Assembly (NCBI GenBank): GCA_022788225.1
Contig: JALEVO010000134.1
Span: 1-59,237 of the forward strand
Reading direction: 5' to 3'
DNA: 59,237 nucleotides
Origin: Oscillospiraceae bacterium
GTDB taxonomy: Bacteria > Bacillota > Clostridia > Oscillospirales > Ruminococcaceae
Made by a program: the position numbers and the translations under genes. Position 1 is the stretch's first letter. Each line of letters begins with the position of its first letter. Of the stretch, positions 17,291-28,115 are shown one piece after another. The notes under the pieces are model-generated. The model saw nothing but the letters and a program-made list of their open reading frames with translations. It did no database searches and was not told the origin of the DNA.

Positions 17291-18028
17291 ATGGCGTTAT
17301 TCAAAAAGAAAAAAACTGACTCCGGTCTGCCTGAAATTCTGCCGGAGCATATAGCTTTTATTATGGACGGAAATGGCAGATGGGCGAAAAAAAGAGGTCT
17401 GCCGAGAAAATTCGGTCACAGGGAGGGCGCAAAGAATTTCAGAAGAATTGCACGTTACTGCAAGGATATCGGCATAAAAAACATCACCTTTTACGCCTTC
17501 TCCACTGAGAACTGGAAACGCCCCAAGGACGAGGTTGACGCAATAATTGAACTATTCAGAGAGTATATAGTTGACGTAAGAAACTATATCGGCGAAGAAG
17601 TAAGAGTACTCTTTTTAGGCGACAAGTCTATTTTTGACGCTGACCTTCAGAAAAAAATGATTGACCTTGAAGAGGATACAAAGGATAACCATGAAATGAC
17701 AATGCTCCTTGCCATAAATTACGGCGGCAGGGACGAAGTCGTTCATGTTTCAAAAATTCTTGCGCAGAAGGCGGCTGATGGTGAACTGAAACCGGAGGAT
17801 ATTACCGAGGATATGTTTGGCAGCTATCTTTACACAAAGGATGTTCCGGATGTTGACCTTATGATAAGACCAAGCGGTGAACTGAGGCTTTCAAACTTTC
17901 TGATATGGCAGTCGGCCTATGCGGAATTTTACTTTACCGATGTTCTCTGGCCGGATTTTTCACCTGAGGAGCTTGAAAAAGCACTTGTGAATTTTGCCGG
18001 ACGTTCAAGGCGTTTCGGAGGTGTGTGA
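17291..18028 (+). CDS. uppS: Isoprenyl (undecaprenyl diphosphate) synthase
   Basis: The 245-residue cis-prenyltransferase carries the catalytic segment IAFIMDGNGRWAKKRGL and GHREGAKNFR, and the C-terminal IRPSGELRLSNFLIWQ with EFYFTDVLWPDF. It extends farnesyl diphosphate to the C55 lipid carrier for cell-wall synthesis. It sits four bases after frr and overlaps the region before cdsA. Confidence 0.95.
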   Translation: MALFKKKKTDSGLPEILPEHIAFIMDGNGRWAKKRGLPRKFGHREGAKNFRRIARYCKDIGIKNITFYAFSTENWKRPKDEVDAIIELFREYIVDVRNYIGEEVRVLFLGDKSIFDADLQKKMIDLEEDTKDNHEMTMLLAINYGGRDEVVHVSKILAQKAADGELKPEDITEDMFGSYLYTKDVPDVDLMIRPSGELRLSNFLIWQSAYAEFYFTDVLWPDFSPEELEKALVNFAGRSRRFGGV

Positions 18029-18030
18029 TA

Positions 18031-18864
18031 ATGGGAACAAGACTTATTTCAGCAGGCGTTGGAATTGTTATTGCTTTAGTGGTACTGTTTCTTCACAATA
18101 CTGTTGTACTTAAAATTGCCATTGCCGCAATAATAGTTCTTATGCTGTATGAACTTTTCAGAGCCGGAAGATGCACAGGACTGCGTCTGACCTGTCTGCC
18201 TGCATTTATTTACGGGGCAGTCATGCCGTTTTTTGTGACAGGCGGTGCGGTAAAATATAAGTTTTTGGTAAACATATTATTTGTAGTATTTTTCTTTATA
18301 ACATATATTGCACAGCATAACACTATGAAATATTACAGAATGTTTTACATTTTAGCGTGTACACTGCTGGTAAGCAATTCCATGAGTTGTCTTGTGATAC
18401 TCAATGAAATGGATAAGGTGCATGGTCTTATGTACCTTGTTATGGGACTTTGCGGTGCGTGGCTTGCGGATTCGGGAGCTTATTTTGCCGGAACGTTTTT
18501 CGGCAGGCACAAGCTTTGTCCTGAAGTCAGCCCCAAGAAAACCGTTGAGGGATTCGTGGGCGGAATTGTTGTGACTGGTCTGCTTTTCATGCTGATAAAC
18601 TTTGCTTATTCAAAGATACTGCCCCACGTTTCGGAATATACAGTAAGCGTAAATTACCTTGAAGTATTCCTGCTGGGGGTTGCACTGGCTGTTGTGGGAA
18701 CAATCGGCGACCTTTCAGCGTCGGTGCTGAAAAGACAGTGCGGAATAAAGGACTACGGAAACATTATGCCCGGACACGGCGGAGCTATGGACAGATTTGA
18801 CAGCGTACTTTTTGTTGCGCCGTGCTTTTATGCGTTTGTTTCGCTGATTAGTATTTATAAATGA
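18031..18864 (+). CDS. cdsA: Phosphatidate cytidylyltransferase
   Basis: The 277-residue membrane protein has about eight hydrophobic segments and the CDP-alcohol signature near the end (GDLSASVLKRQCGIKDYG, then MPGHGGAMDRFDS). It makes CDP-diacylglycerol from phosphatidic acid and CTP. The ATG after GGAGGT (inside the uppS end) is chosen; a GTG two codons earlier overlaps the uppS stop. Confidence 0.94.
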   Translation: MGTRLISAGVGIVIALVVLFLHNTVVLKIAIAAIIVLMLYELFRAGRCTGLRLTCLPAFIYGAVMPFFVTGGAVKYKFLVNILFVVFFFITYIAQHNTMKYYRMFYILACTLLVSNSMSCLVILNEMDKVHGLMYLVMGLCGAWLADSGAYFAGTFFGRHKLCPEVSPKKTVEGFVGGIVVTGLLFMLINFAYSKILPHVSEYTVSVNYLEVFLLGVALAVVGTIGDLSASVLKRQCGIKDYGNIMPGHGGAMDRFDSVLFVAPCFYAFVSLISIYK

Positions 18865-18944
18865 GAATGATAAGGGGGGGACGGTTGTCCCCCTTGTCAA
18901 TGTAATAATGCTGTTTCGGAGGTTAGTTAAGTCGTACATTCAGT

Positions 18945-19167
18945 TTTTCACCGCCTGTCGGCGGTTCATTCAAAACGCTTCGCTCTTGAATGAATAAAAG
19001 CCGCCGGAAAAATTATGCTTTTGGTCAGATTACTAAAAAATATAGTTTTCTGTCTTTATTGGTAAATAGCGGCGGCTTTGGAGAGTTTCGCTGCCTGCGG
19101 ACAGCGACAAGGGGGGCTCTGCCCCCGTTGACTCCCGCAGCCTTTGAAAAGGCTGGCGAAACTTTTA
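18945..19167 (+). repeat. Structured intergenic repeat, family R1, copy 1
   Basis: This 223-base element fills most of the 396-base gap between cdsA and dxr. It is a chain of inverted repeats: ACCGCC-TGTC-GGCGGT, TTCATTCAA with TTGAATGAA, AGCCGCC with GGCGGCT, GTTTCGC with GCGAAAC, GGGGGC-TCT-GCCCCC and AGCCTTT-GAA-AAGGCT. The reverse-complement copy is at 31158-31376. The rest of the gap is short flanking sequence plus the dxr ribosome site. Confidence 0.85.
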
Positions 19168-19260
19168 CATTTGGTACTTGCAAGTTTTACTTGTTTTGGG
19201 TTTTTAAAATTAATCTGCCGTTTCAGTCAGATTTTCAGAAAGGAACTGCATATAATTATC

Positions 19261-20418
19261 ATGGACATGAAAAAAATTATTTCAGTTATCGGTTCGACCG
19301 GTTCTATCGGTACACGGGCTCTCTCCGTTGCGGAAAAATACGGGATTAAAGTCAACGCTCTTGCCGCCGGAAGGAACTGGGAACAGCTTGCACAGCAGTG
19401 TATAAAAACCGGTGCAGAAACTGTCTGCATATACAATGAGGAATATGTAAAGCCGCTGAAAGACGCTCTTTTCGGGCGGGGTGTGAAAGTAGTTTCCGGC
19501 ATGGAGGGACTTTGCAAAATTGCGGCGGATTCCTCCGATATTCTGCTTAATTCCGTTGTGGGAATGATTGGTCTGCTGCCGACCCTGACTGCAATCGAAA
19601 GCGGAAAGGATATCGCCCTTGCAAACAAGGAAACTCTTGTTGCAGGGGGCAACCTTGTAATGAAAAGAGCCGCTGAAAAGAATGTCAGAATTTATCCGGT
19701 GGACAGCGAACATTCTGCAATTTTCCAGTGTCTTCAGGGAAATAAGCGTGAACAGCTGAAAAAAATCATTCTTACGGCTTCGGGCGGACCCTTCTTTGGC
19801 AAAAAGCTATGCGACCTTGAAAACGTGACCATAGAACAGGCACTTAATCACCCTAACTGGAGTATGGGCAACAAAATCACCATTGACTCCTCAACCCTTA
19901 TGAACAAGGGACTTGAATTTATCGAGGCAAAGTGGCTTTTTGACCTTGAACCGGAGCAGATAGAAATTGTGGTTCACAGGCAGAGCGTTGTTCACTCGGC
20001 TGTTGAGTACGGCGACAATTCGGTTATAGCGCAGATGGGTGTACCTGACATGAAAATACCAATCCAGTATGCCTTGCTTTATCCGGACAGATTTGAGTGC
20101 GACTGCAAACCTCTCTCCCTGACAGATTACGGTACACTTACATTTGAAAAGCCGGACTTTGAAACATTCAAGTGCCTGACGGCGTGTATTGAAGCGGTAA
20201 AACGGGGTGGCGCATATCCGTGTATCGTAAACGGTGCCAACGAAGAGGCAGTAAAGCAGTTTTTAGACGGAAAAATTAAGTTTACGGAAATAGGGGAACT
20301 GGTAACAGGTGCACTTGACGAGTTTGCATATCACGATATAGAGAAATATGAGGACGTGACAATGTGGGACAAAAAGGCAAGAGATTTTGTAATCAGTAAG
20401 ATTGAGCAGGAGGCATAA
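19261..20418 (+). CDS. dxr: 1-deoxy-D-xylulose 5-phosphate reductoisomerase
   Basis: The 385-residue enzyme of the MEP isoprenoid pathway has the NADPH motif VIGSTGSIGTRAL, the metal/substrate segments VDSEHSAIFQCLQG, TASGGPFF and LNHPNWSMGNKITIDSSTLMN, and NGANEEAV. I start at MDMKK; the longer reading would run back into repeat R1. AAAGGAA lies about 16 bases upstream, longer than ideal, and a start two codons later is possible. It is the second committed isoprenoid step after DXS. Confidence 0.94.
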   Translation: MDMKKIISVIGSTGSIGTRALSVAEKYGIKVNALAAGRNWEQLAQQCIKTGAETVCIYNEEYVKPLKDALFGRGVKVVSGMEGLCKIAADSSDILLNSVVGMIGLLPTLTAIESGKDIALANKETLVAGGNLVMKRAAEKNVRIYPVDSEHSAIFQCLQGNKREQLKKIILTASGGPFFGKKLCDLENVTIEQALNHPNWSMGNKITIDSSTLMNKGLEFIEAKWLFDLEPEQIEIVVHRQSVVHSAVEYGDNSVIAQMGVPDMKIPIQYALLYPDRFECDCKPLSLTDYGTLTFEKPDFETFKCLTACIEAVKRGGAYPCIVNGANEEAVKQFLDGKIKFTEIGELVTGALDEFAYHDIEKYEDVTMWDKKARDFVISKIEQEA

Positions 20419-21465
20419 ATGAAGTATATACTGGCTGTTGTAATTTTCGGGATTATTATTCTGATTCACGAGTTCGGACATTTTTTCACGGCAAAGCTCT
20501 GCGGAATCAAGGTAAATAAATTTGCGCTGGGAATGGGACCGTGTCTGCTTAAAAAGCAATGGGGTGAAACTGAGTATTCAATAAGACTTTTTCCGGTAGG
20601 CGGATTCTGCGCCATGGAGGGAGAAGATTCTGAAAGCGACAACAGCCGTGCATTCGGCAACAAGCCGGTTTGGCAGAGAATGATTGTAATTGCCGCCGGT
20701 GCGCTGATGAATATTCTGCTGGGGTTTATTATAATTGTTGTCGTGACCTGTATGGATCCGAAGATTCCGACTACTGTTGTGGATTCTTTCCACACAGTTT
20801 CAGAGGAAAACTCTGAATATACGGCGAAAAGCTACGACAGCGGATTGCGTGAGGGGGATAAGATAGTTGAAATTGACGGAATGCACATACTTTCCATAAA
20901 GGATTTACAGTATGCGCTTCTTTCTGGTGACGATGAAAGCTATGAAGTGGTTGTAAAGAGAAACGGCGAAAAGGTGAACCTTGACAATGTAGTTTTCGGA
21001 GATAAGACAACAGGTTCGCTGATAGATTTTTATGTGACATGGAATAACAGAAATCCTGTAAGCGTTTTGTCCTATTCGGCAAAGGACACCGTTTCAACAG
21101 CAAAGCTTGTATGGTTTTCACTCAGGGACCTTATAACCGGAAAATACGGCTTTAAAGACCTTTCAGGACCTGTCGGGCTTGTGGGGGCTATCGGAGAAGC
21201 CGCTGATTCGGGAACAAACATAAAGGAATCGGCAATGTCGCTTCTGAATCTGACAACGCTGATTACTATAAATCTTGGCATTTTCAATTTACTTCCGATA
21301 CCCGGACTTGACGGAGGAAGATTCCTGTTTCTGCTTATTGAGGCAGTCAGAAGAAAGCCTGTCAAGCCAGAGCATGAGGGAGCAGTTCATTTAATCGGAA
21401 TGGCACTGCTTATGCTGTTGATTGTAGCGGTGACATTCAGTGATATTAAGAGGTTGATCGGGTAG
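20419..21465 (+). CDS. rseP: Site-2 intramembrane metalloprotease (RseP/RasP family)
   Basis: The 348-residue membrane protein begins with a transmembrane helix containing the zinc motif HEFGH (residues 17-21), has one PDZ domain around 130-200, and a second active-site segment NLLPIPGLDGGR. It cleaves transmembrane segments of regulatory proteins, as RasP does with anti-sigma factors. Its start codon directly follows the dxr stop (TAAATG). Confidence 0.92.
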   Translation: MKYILAVVIFGIIILIHEFGHFFTAKLCGIKVNKFALGMGPCLLKKQWGETEYSIRLFPVGGFCAMEGEDSESDNSRAFGNKPVWQRMIVIAAGALMNILLGFIIIVVVTCMDPKIPTTVVDSFHTVSEENSEYTAKSYDSGLREGDKIVEIDGMHILSIKDLQYALLSGDDESYEVVVKRNGEKVNLDNVVFGDKTTGSLIDFYVTWNNRNPVSVLSYSAKDTVSTAKLVWFSLRDLITGKYGFKDLSGPVGLVGAIGEAADSGTNIKESAMSLLNLTTLITINLGIFNLLPIPGLDGGRFLFLLIEAVRRKPVKPEHEGAVHLIGMALLMLLIVAVTFSDIKRLIG

Positions 21466-21475
21466 GTAAAGGATT

Positions 21476-22513
21476 ATGAGAGATATTAAGAAAGTTAAGG
21501 TTGGGGATTTTGTCCTTGACGGAAGCAGAATTTACGTTCAGTCAATGCTTAACAGGCGTTCTGACGATATCGAAGGCAGTGTTGCACAGGCTGTTGAACT
21601 TGAAAAGGCAGGCTGTGACATTGTTCGTGCCGCAATTCCGGATATGGAGGCAGTTAAGCTGATTCCGGCAATAAAGGAGAAAGTCAGCATACCCCTTGTT
21701 GCGGACATTCATTTTGACTACAAACTGGCACTTGCCGCCGCTGAAGCAGGAGTGGACAAAATCAGAATAAATCCGGGCAATATCGGCGGTACTGAAAACG
21801 TAAAACAGGTGGTAAAGGCTTGCAAAAGCAGGAATATTCCTATAAGAATAGGAGTAAATTCCGGTTCTCTTGAAAAGGAGATACTTGCAAGATACGGCTC
21901 TCCTACGCCGGAAGCACTGGTTGAAAGTGCGCTTTATCATGTGAAACTGCTTGAGCACTGCGATTTTGACGATATTGTTATTTCAATTAAATCATCAGAC
22001 GTTAAAACCATGATTGAAAGCTATCGTCTTGCGGCTTTGAAATGCAGTTATCCGCTGCATTTAGGTGTTACCGAAGCCGGTACTGAGAGAATGGGTATTA
22101 TAAAATCTGCCGCCGGAATAGGCTCACTTCTGTGCGACGATATCGGTGAAACTATTAGAGTATCACTGACGGGTGACCCTGTTCGTGAAATTGCGGCGGC
22201 AAAGGATATTCTGAAAGCTGTGGGAAGAGGAAGCGGAGTGGAACTTGTTTCCTGTCCCACCTGCGGCAGAACCAGAATAGACCTTATTAAAACTGCGGCA
22301 ATGGTTGAGGACGCAGTCAAGGATATTGACAAGAATATCAAAGTTGCCGTTATGGGCTGTGTTGTAAACGGTCCGGGAGAGGCGAGAGAGGCTGATATCG
22401 GAATTGCAGGAGGCGACAAGTGCGCTGTTATCTTTAAAAAGGGCGAGGTGCTCAGAAAGGTAAGCGAGGAAGAAATTGTTCCCGAACTGCTTAAAGAAAT
22501 TGAAAAACTGTAG
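21476..22513 (+). CDS. ispG: (E)-4-hydroxy-3-methylbut-2-enyl-diphosphate synthase
   Basis: The 345-residue 4Fe-4S enzyme has the TIM-barrel substrate region (SMLNRRSDDIEGSVAQA, VADIHFDYKLAL, RINPGNIG) and the cluster cysteines in CPTCGRTRID and MGCVVNGPGEAREADIG. It converts MEcPP to HMBPP in the MEP pathway, using reduced ferredoxin or flavodoxin. Second isoprenoid gene in this block. Confidence 0.95.
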   Translation: MRDIKKVKVGDFVLDGSRIYVQSMLNRRSDDIEGSVAQAVELEKAGCDIVRAAIPDMEAVKLIPAIKEKVSIPLVADIHFDYKLALAAAEAGVDKIRINPGNIGGTENVKQVVKACKSRNIPIRIGVNSGSLEKEILARYGSPTPEALVESALYHVKLLEHCDFDDIVISIKSSDVKTMIESYRLAALKCSYPLHLGVTEAGTERMGIIKSAAGIGSLLCDDIGETIRVSLTGDPVREIAAAKDILKAVGRGSGVELVSCPTCGRTRIDLIKTAAMVEDAVKDIDKNIKVAVMGCVVNGPGEAREADIGIAGGDKCAVIFKKGEVLRKVSEEEIVPELLKEIEKL

Positions 22514-22523
22514 GGAGTAAAAG

Positions 22524-25500
22524 ATGAACGAAATAAAACTTGGCGACTTTTTAAGTGAATTCACATCTGAAATACCTGAAATTACAAAGGACGGTATGAT
22601 TTATAAACTTACATATTCTGCCAGCCGGACTGTAATTTCCTTTTATGTAAGATTCACAAAGCTGATACCCTATAAAGATGTGATAGCATTTGAAAAGCAC
22701 CTTGAAAATTTCTTTCATCTTGATAAAATCACTCTTCACTGCGCCTATTCGCCGGAGCTTTTTTCAATGGACTATTACAATGACCTGATTATGAAACTGA
22801 AAAGAAAGCTTGCTGTTGTCAACGGTTTTCTTGACAATGCGGACGTGAAATACGGTGAGGGACTTATTACAATAAATATTAAAAACGGCGGCTACGATCT
22901 GCTTATGAAAGCAAATTTCTGTGCCGAATTTTCAAAGCTGATAAGAGAGGAATTTGACCTTGAAATAAAGGTTGAACTGACCGGCGAACACAATGTTGAC
23001 GTTGAGGAACATGAAAAAATGATGGAGGAACTGCGTTCTTCTCTCCCACAGCATACCGAGCAGTTTGAACCGCCGATGCCAGAGCCGCCGCCTTTTGATG
23101 AGCCGGAGGACATTGACGAGCCATATACCAGTGAGGAACTTTCACAGGCAGAACTTCCTTTTGAAATCATTCCGGATTCTGCCGAGCAGATAAAGGGCAG
23201 AAAGATACACTCAAAGCCTGAACCCATAGCGGAGGCAGTAAAACAGCTGGACAGAAAGGTAACTATAATCGGCGACATCTTTGATGTGGCTGACGTGAAA
23301 ACCACTAAGACCGGAAAGAATATCCATGTATTCTTTGTTACGGACTACACCGGTTCTGTCCAGATGAAGCTTTTCATTGACCCCGAAAAGGACAAGACCG
23401 AGGTTGGAAAGCTGAAAAAGGGCGTTACCGTTTTAGTGTACGGTGATATTGAATTTGACGATTTTTCAAGGGATATCTCAATCCGTCCGCTTTCGATTGT
23501 GGCTGTAAAGAAAAAACAGCGTACCGACAAGGCGGAGAAAAAGCGTGTTGAACTTCATCTCCATACCAATATGTCCGCAATGGACGCTATCACTGATGCT
23601 GGTACTCTTATAAAACGTGCCCATTCATGGGGACACAAGGCAATAGCCATAACTGACCACGGCGTTGTGCAGGCATTTCCGGATGCTATGAATGCATCTT
23701 CGGGTCTTGATGATTTCAAGGTTATCTATGGCTGTGAGGCTTACGTGGTAAATGATATTGTACCGCTTAATATTATCAATAAAAGTGATATGCGCAGTAT
23801 CAACGAGGAAATTATTATTTATGACGTTGAAACTACCGGTCTGAACTTTGAAAAGGACAGGCTGACGGAAATCGGCGCTGTAAAGATAAAGAATCTGCGT
23901 GTTATCGACAGCTTTAACATAATGGTAAATCCGGAGCGCCCTATTCCGCAGAAAATCGTTGAACTGACGGGTATCAATGACGGCATGGTTGCAAATGCGC
24001 CTAAGGAACGTGAGGCTGTGGAGGAATTTTTCCGTTTCTGCGGAGAGAATCCGGTCATGGTGGCGCACAACGCAAGATTTGATAACTCCATGATAGACGC
24101 TGTGTGCAGACGTCACAATATACCACACGAATATACAAGCATTGATACTCTCGTTATGAGCCGTGCCATGCTTCCGGAACTGGGAAAGCATACCCTTGAC
24201 AAGGTTGCAAAGCATCTGAAACTGGGAAATTTCGAGCACCACAGAGCCTGTGATGATGCAATGATACTTGCGAAAATTTTTATCAAGCTTATGGAAAGAC
24301 TGGTTTCCGAAAACGGCGTTGAAGTTCTTGCCGACCTTAACACAAAGGTGCAGAAAATCGACGTTAAAAAGCTTAAATACTTCCACCAGATTATACTTGT
24401 ACGCAACAGCGTAGGACTTAAAAATCTATACAAGCTTATATCAATGAGCCAGCTTGATTACTTCTACAAAAAACCTCTCATGCCGAAATCTGAACTTATA
24501 AAGCACAGAGAGGGCCTTATTTTCGGCAGTGCCTGCGAGGCTGGTGAACTTTTCAGAGCAATGGTTGACAGACAGCCTGAAAAGGAGATAGAGGAACTGG
24601 CGAAATTTTATGATTACCTTGAAATACAGCCAGTCATGAACAACGAGTTTATGTTAAGAACAGGTCAGGCGGATTCCATGGAGGAACTGCGTGACTACAA
24701 CAGGCGTATTGTAGCACTGGGCGAAAAGCTGAACATACCTGTCTGCGCTACCTGCGACGTTCATTTTATGGACAAGGATGACAGTATTTTCAGAAAAATA
24801 CTTCAGGTTGGAAACGGTTTCAAGGACGCCGAACAGCAGCCACCTCTGTATCTGCGTACAACGGACGAAATGCTTGAAGAATTTGCGTATTTAGGCGAGG
24901 AAAAAGCTTATGAAATAGTAGTTGAAAACACCAACATGATTGCCGACTGGATAGAGCACGTCAGACCTATTCCAAAGGGTACTTTTACCCCTGACCTGCC
25001 CGGCGCACAGGAGGATTTAGTCCGCATTACCAATGAAAGGGCAAGGAGCATTTACGGTGACCCTCTCCCCGAAATTGTTGAAAAAAGACTTAACAGAGAG
25101 CTTGAATCCATTATCAAGCACGGTTTCTCGGTGCTTTACATTATCGCACAGAAGCTTGTGTGGAACTCGGAGGAACACGGTTATCTTGTTGGTTCGAGAG
25201 GTTCTGTCGGTTCGTCATTTGTGGCGTCTATGGCGGGTATCTCGGAAGTTAACCCATTAGCACCACATTATGTCTGCCCCGAATGCAAGTACAGCGAGTT
25301 TATCACCGACGGAAGTACCGGTTCGGGCTTTGACCTGCCCCAGAAAAACTGTCCTAAGTGCGGTACGGATATGCACCGTGACGGGCACGATATTCCTTTT
25401 GAAACGTTCTTAGGCTTTGACGGTGACAAGGCGCCGGATATTGACCTTAACTTCTCCGGCGAGTATCAGGGCAGTGCTCACAGATATACGGAAGAACTTT

Positions 25501-26864
25501 TCGGTCCGAAAAACGTGTTCAAAGCCGGAACAATAAGCGGTGTACAGTCTAAGACTGCATTCGGCTATGCAAAGCACTACCTTGAAGAAGTGGGTAAAAC
25601 TGCCAATCCGGCAGAGGAAAACAGGCTTTCAATCGGCTGTACTGGCGTCAAGAGAACAACCGGTCAGCATCCGGGAGGAATGGTTGTTGTACCGTCCGAC
25701 TATGAGGTATATGATTTTACCCCTATTCAGCACCCTGCTGAATCAGAGGATTCTGACGTTGTAACAACCCACTTCGACTTCCATTCTCTCCATGATACTA
25801 TCTTAAAGCTTGACGAACTGGGTCACGTTGTTCCGACCCTTTACAAGCATCTTGAGGACATGACAGGCATGAAAATCAAGGACGTTCCTACTTCCGACCC
25901 CAAGGTTATCGAGATGTGTACCAATGCGGAAGTACTGGGAGTAACGCCGGAGGAAATATACTGTCAGACAGGAAGTCTTGGTATTCCGGAAATGGGTACT
26001 GGCTTTACCATACAAATGCTTATTGACGCCAAGCCTAAGAAATTCAGTGACTTTTTGCAGATTTCCGGTCTGTCCCACGGTACAGACGTTTGGCTGGGTA
26101 ACGCAAAAGACCTTATTGACAATGAAACCTGTACTATTTCAGAGGTTATCGGTACTCGTGACAGTATCATGACATACCTGCTTTACAAGGGCGTTGAGCC
26201 GAAAATGGCGTTTAACATTATGGAGTGGACCCGAAAGGGAAAGGCACCCAAATTCTTCACGCCGGAAATTATTGAAATGCTCAAATCCCATGATGTGCCC
26301 GACTGGTACATTGAAAGCTGTCTGAAAATCAAGTATATGTTCCCGAAAGCCCATGCTGCGGCTTACGTTATTGCCGCTATAAAGCTTGGCTGGTTCAAGC
26401 TGTACAAGCCGCTGGAGTTTTACGCTACCTACTTCACAACGAGAGGTGCGGACTTTGACGTTGAAACGGTTATGAGAGGGTTGAATTCAGTCCGCAATAA
26501 AATCGAGGAACTGCGTAGTAAGGGCAACGATAAAAGCGCAAAGGAAAAGGATACCTACGATTTACTGCTTATCATCAACGAGATGATGTCAAGGGGCTAT
26601 GAATTTCTGCCGATTGACATTTACAAGTCCCATGCAACCAATTATATTATTGACGAGGGTAAAATCAGAATACCTTTCAACGCTATTTCAGGCGTCGGTG
26701 ACAATGCGGCTGTAAGGCTTTATGAGGCGGCACAGAAAAGGGACTACATTTCAATTGAGGAACTCCAGAACAAGAGCGGCGCGTCAAAAACAACAATTGA
26801 AGCACTGGAAAATCTGGGTGCATTGGGCGATTTGCCTAAAACAAGTCAGATGTCACTATTTTAA
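22524..26864 (+). CDS. polC: DNA polymerase III PolC-type catalytic subunit
   Basis: The 1446-residue protein has the Gram-positive PolC architecture: N-terminal domain, OB fold (about 240-330), a PHP domain ([28 protein letters not shown]) interrupted by the proofreading exonuclease ([28 protein letters not shown]), then palm with the cysteine-rich finger CPECKYSEF...CPKCGTDM and catalytic PDIDLNF, and a helix-hairpin-helix tail. It replicates the chromosome with the clamp and tau complex. Length is typical. Confidence 0.97.
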   Translation: MNEIKLGDFLSEFTSEIPEITKDGMIYKLTYSASRTVISFYVRFTKLIPYKDVIAFEKHLENFFHLDKITLHCAYSPELFSMDYYNDLIMKLKRKLAVVNGFLDNADVKYGEGLITINIKNGGYDLLMKANFCAEFSKLIREEFDLEIKVELTGEHNVDVEEHEKMMEELRSSLPQHTEQFEPPMPEPPPFDEPEDIDEPYTSEELSQAELPFEIIPDSAEQIKGRKIHSKPEPIAEAVKQLDRKVTIIGDIFDVADVKTTKTGKNIHVFFVTDYTGSVQMKLFIDPEKDKTEVGKLKKGVTVLVYGDIEFDDFSRDISIRPLSIVAVKKKQRTDKAEKKRVELHLHTNMSAMDAITDAGTLIKRAHSWGHKAIAITDHGVVQAFPDAMNASSGLDDFKVIYGCEAYVVNDIVPLNIINKSDMRSINEEIIIYDVETTGLNFEKDRLTEIGAVKIKNLRVIDSFNIMVNPERPIPQKIVELTGINDGMVANAPKEREAVEEFFRFCGENPVMVAHNARFDNSMIDAVCRRHNIPHEYTSIDTLVMSRAMLPELGKHTLDKVAKHLKLGNFEHHRACDDAMILAKIFIKLMERLVSENGVEVLADLNTKVQKIDVKKLKYFHQIILVRNSVGLKNLYKLISMSQLDYFYKKPLMPKSELIKHREGLIFGSACEAGELFRAMVDRQPEKEIEELAKFYDYLEIQPVMNNEFMLRTGQADSMEELRDYNRRIVALGEKLNIPVCATCDVHFMDKDDSIFRKILQVGNGFKDAEQQPPLYLRTTDEMLEEFAYLGEEKAYEIVVENTNMIADWIEHVRPIPKGTFTPDLPGAQEDLVRITNERARSIYGDPLPEIVEKRLNRELESIIKHGFSVLYIIAQKLVWNSEEHGYLVGSRGSVGSSFVASMAGISEVNPLAPHYVCPECKYSEFITDGSTGSGFDLPQKNCPKCGTDMHRDGHDIPFETFLGFDGDKAPDIDLNFSGEYQGSAHRYTEELFGPKNVFKAGTISGVQSKTAFGYAKHYLEEVGKTANPAEENRLSIGCTGVKRTTGQHPGGMVVVPSDYEVYDFTPIQHPAESEDSDVVTTHFDFHSLHDTILKLDELGHVVPTLYKHLEDMTGMKIKDVPTSDPKVIEMCTNAEVLGVTPEEIYCQTGSLGIPEMGTGFTIQMLIDAKPKKFSDFLQISGLSHGTDVWLGNAKDLIDNETCTISEVIGTRDSIMTYLLYKGVEPKMAFNIMEWTRKGKAPKFFTPEIIEMLKSHDVPDWYIESCLKIKYMFPKAHAAAYVIAAIKLGWFKLYKPLEFYATYFTTRGADFDVETVMRGLNSVRNKIEELRSKGNDKSAKEKDTYDLLLIINEMMSRGYEFLPIDIYKSHATNYIIDEGKIRIPFNAISGVGDNAAVRLYEAAQKRDYISIEELQNKSGASKTTIEALENLGALGDLPKTSQMSLF

Positions 26865-26865
26865 C

Positions 26866-26894
26866 TTGACTTCTTGCAGATATCGTGTTATCAT
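26866..26894 (+). promoter_or_regulatory. Promoter of the histidine operon
   Basis: TTGACT (26866-26871), 17 bases, TATCAT (26889-26894), starting two bases after the polC stop. The leader before hisZ is only about 30 bases and has no room for a T-box or a His-rich leader peptide. Confidence 0.65.
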
Positions 26895-26929
26895 GTTAGC
26901 ATACTAAAGTGAACAGGAGAAAATAACTT

Positions 26930-28114
26930 ATGAGAAGTAATGATATGATTACTCCCGAGGGTACTAAAGACCTTTTATTTGATGAATGTATTATAAGACA
27001 AAGTGTCGAGGACAGAGTCCATTCGATTTTTAAAAGCAGGGGTTATTCAGAGCTTATCACCCCAAGCATAGAATTTTACGATGTATTCAACCACAATTCC
27101 GGATATTTCCCACAGGAACGACTTTTCAAGCTGACTGACTGCAAGGGCAGACTGCTTGTACTCCGTCCGGACAACACAGTCCCTATCGCAAGAATAGTAG
27201 CAACAAGACTGAAAGATACGGTTCTTCCTATGCGACTTTACTATAACCAGTGCGTATTCACCATGGAGCCGTCCTTAAAGGGAAGGAGCGCACAGACAGT
27301 CCAGACGGGAATTGAGCTTATCGGCTCTTCCTCAAAAATGGCTGACCTTGAAGTTATTTCAACGGCTATTGAAGTACTGTCCTCATGCTCAGACGGGGAA
27401 TTTTCCCTTGAAATCGGCGATATCAGATTTTTCAGAGAACTTGTGGATAAGCTTGACGCAACTGCTGAACAGAAAGAAACTATTCGCGACTACATAGAGG
27501 CGAAAAACTATCCGGCGCTCAATGATATGCTTGACAGTATCGGCAAAAACGAGATTACCCATGCTCTCAAAAGACTGCCGAGACTTTTCGGCGGCGAGGA
27601 GGTTTTTGAAAAGGCGTCAAAGCTGTTTTCGGACGAAAAAATCGACGCAGTACTTGAAAGTCTGAAAGACCTTTACAACAAGGTTTCCGCTATTATCGGC
27701 AGCGGCAGACTGACCGTTGACTTAGGTATGGTAAACAGAACCGACTACTACACTGGTGTTATCATCAAGGGTTATCTTGAGGGATACGGAGAGGAAGTAC
27801 TTTCCGGCGGAAGATATGACAAGCTTATTGCTGATTTCGGCTATGACGTTCCGGCAACAGGTTTTGCAGTTAATGTTGATGCTGTAACACAGGTTGAGTT
27901 AAAGCATAAGCCGGTAAAGGCAGCGCCTGTTGAAGTAATAGTCTTTGCAGAAGAAGGCTTTGAAATGGAGGCACTTGCCAAGGCTGATGAACTCAGAAAA
28001 GACGGAAAAAAGGTTGAAATCTCACTTTTTGATACAATAGAGGAAACAGTTAAGTATGCAGGCGAAAAGGACATTGCCGAAGTGCTGACTGTAAACGGAA
28101 AGGAGGCGCAGTAA
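26930..28114 (+). CDS. hisZ: ATP phosphoribosyltransferase regulatory subunit
   Basis: The 394-residue protein resembles histidyl-tRNA synthetase catalytic cores (ITPEGTKDLLFDE, LRPDNTVPIARIVATRL, YYNQCVF, RTDYYTGVIIKG, LSGGRYDKL) but lacks a full anticodon domain; this is the HisZ pattern. It is needed with short HisG for the first step of histidine synthesis and for feedback control. It heads the his operon with a CAGGAG site. Confidence 0.93.
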   Translation: MRSNDMITPEGTKDLLFDECIIRQSVEDRVHSIFKSRGYSELITPSIEFYDVFNHNSGYFPQERLFKLTDCKGRLLVLRPDNTVPIARIVATRLKDTVLPMRLYYNQCVFTMEPSLKGRSAQTVQTGIELIGSSSKMADLEVISTAIEVLSSCSDGEFSLEIGDIRFFRELVDKLDATAEQKETIRDYIEAKNYPALNDMLDSIGKNEITHALKRLPRLFGGEEVFEKASKLFSDEKIDAVLESLKDLYNKVSAIIGSGRLTVDLGMVNRTDYYTGVIIKGYLEGYGEEVLSGGRYDKLIADFGYDVPATGFAVNVDAVTQVELKHKPVKAAPVEVIVFAEEGFEMEALAKADELRKDGKKVEISLFDTIEETVKYAGEKDIAEVLTVNGKEAQ

Positions 28115-28115
28115 T

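Noticed and set aside
23625-24386. 253-codon antisense reading inside polC
   Set aside because: Shadow of the polC exonuclease region; no start signal and no recognisable protein features.
26895-26929. T-box or His-rich leader peptide controlling the his operon
   Set aside because: The leader is only about 30 bases, with no stems and no histidine-codon run.
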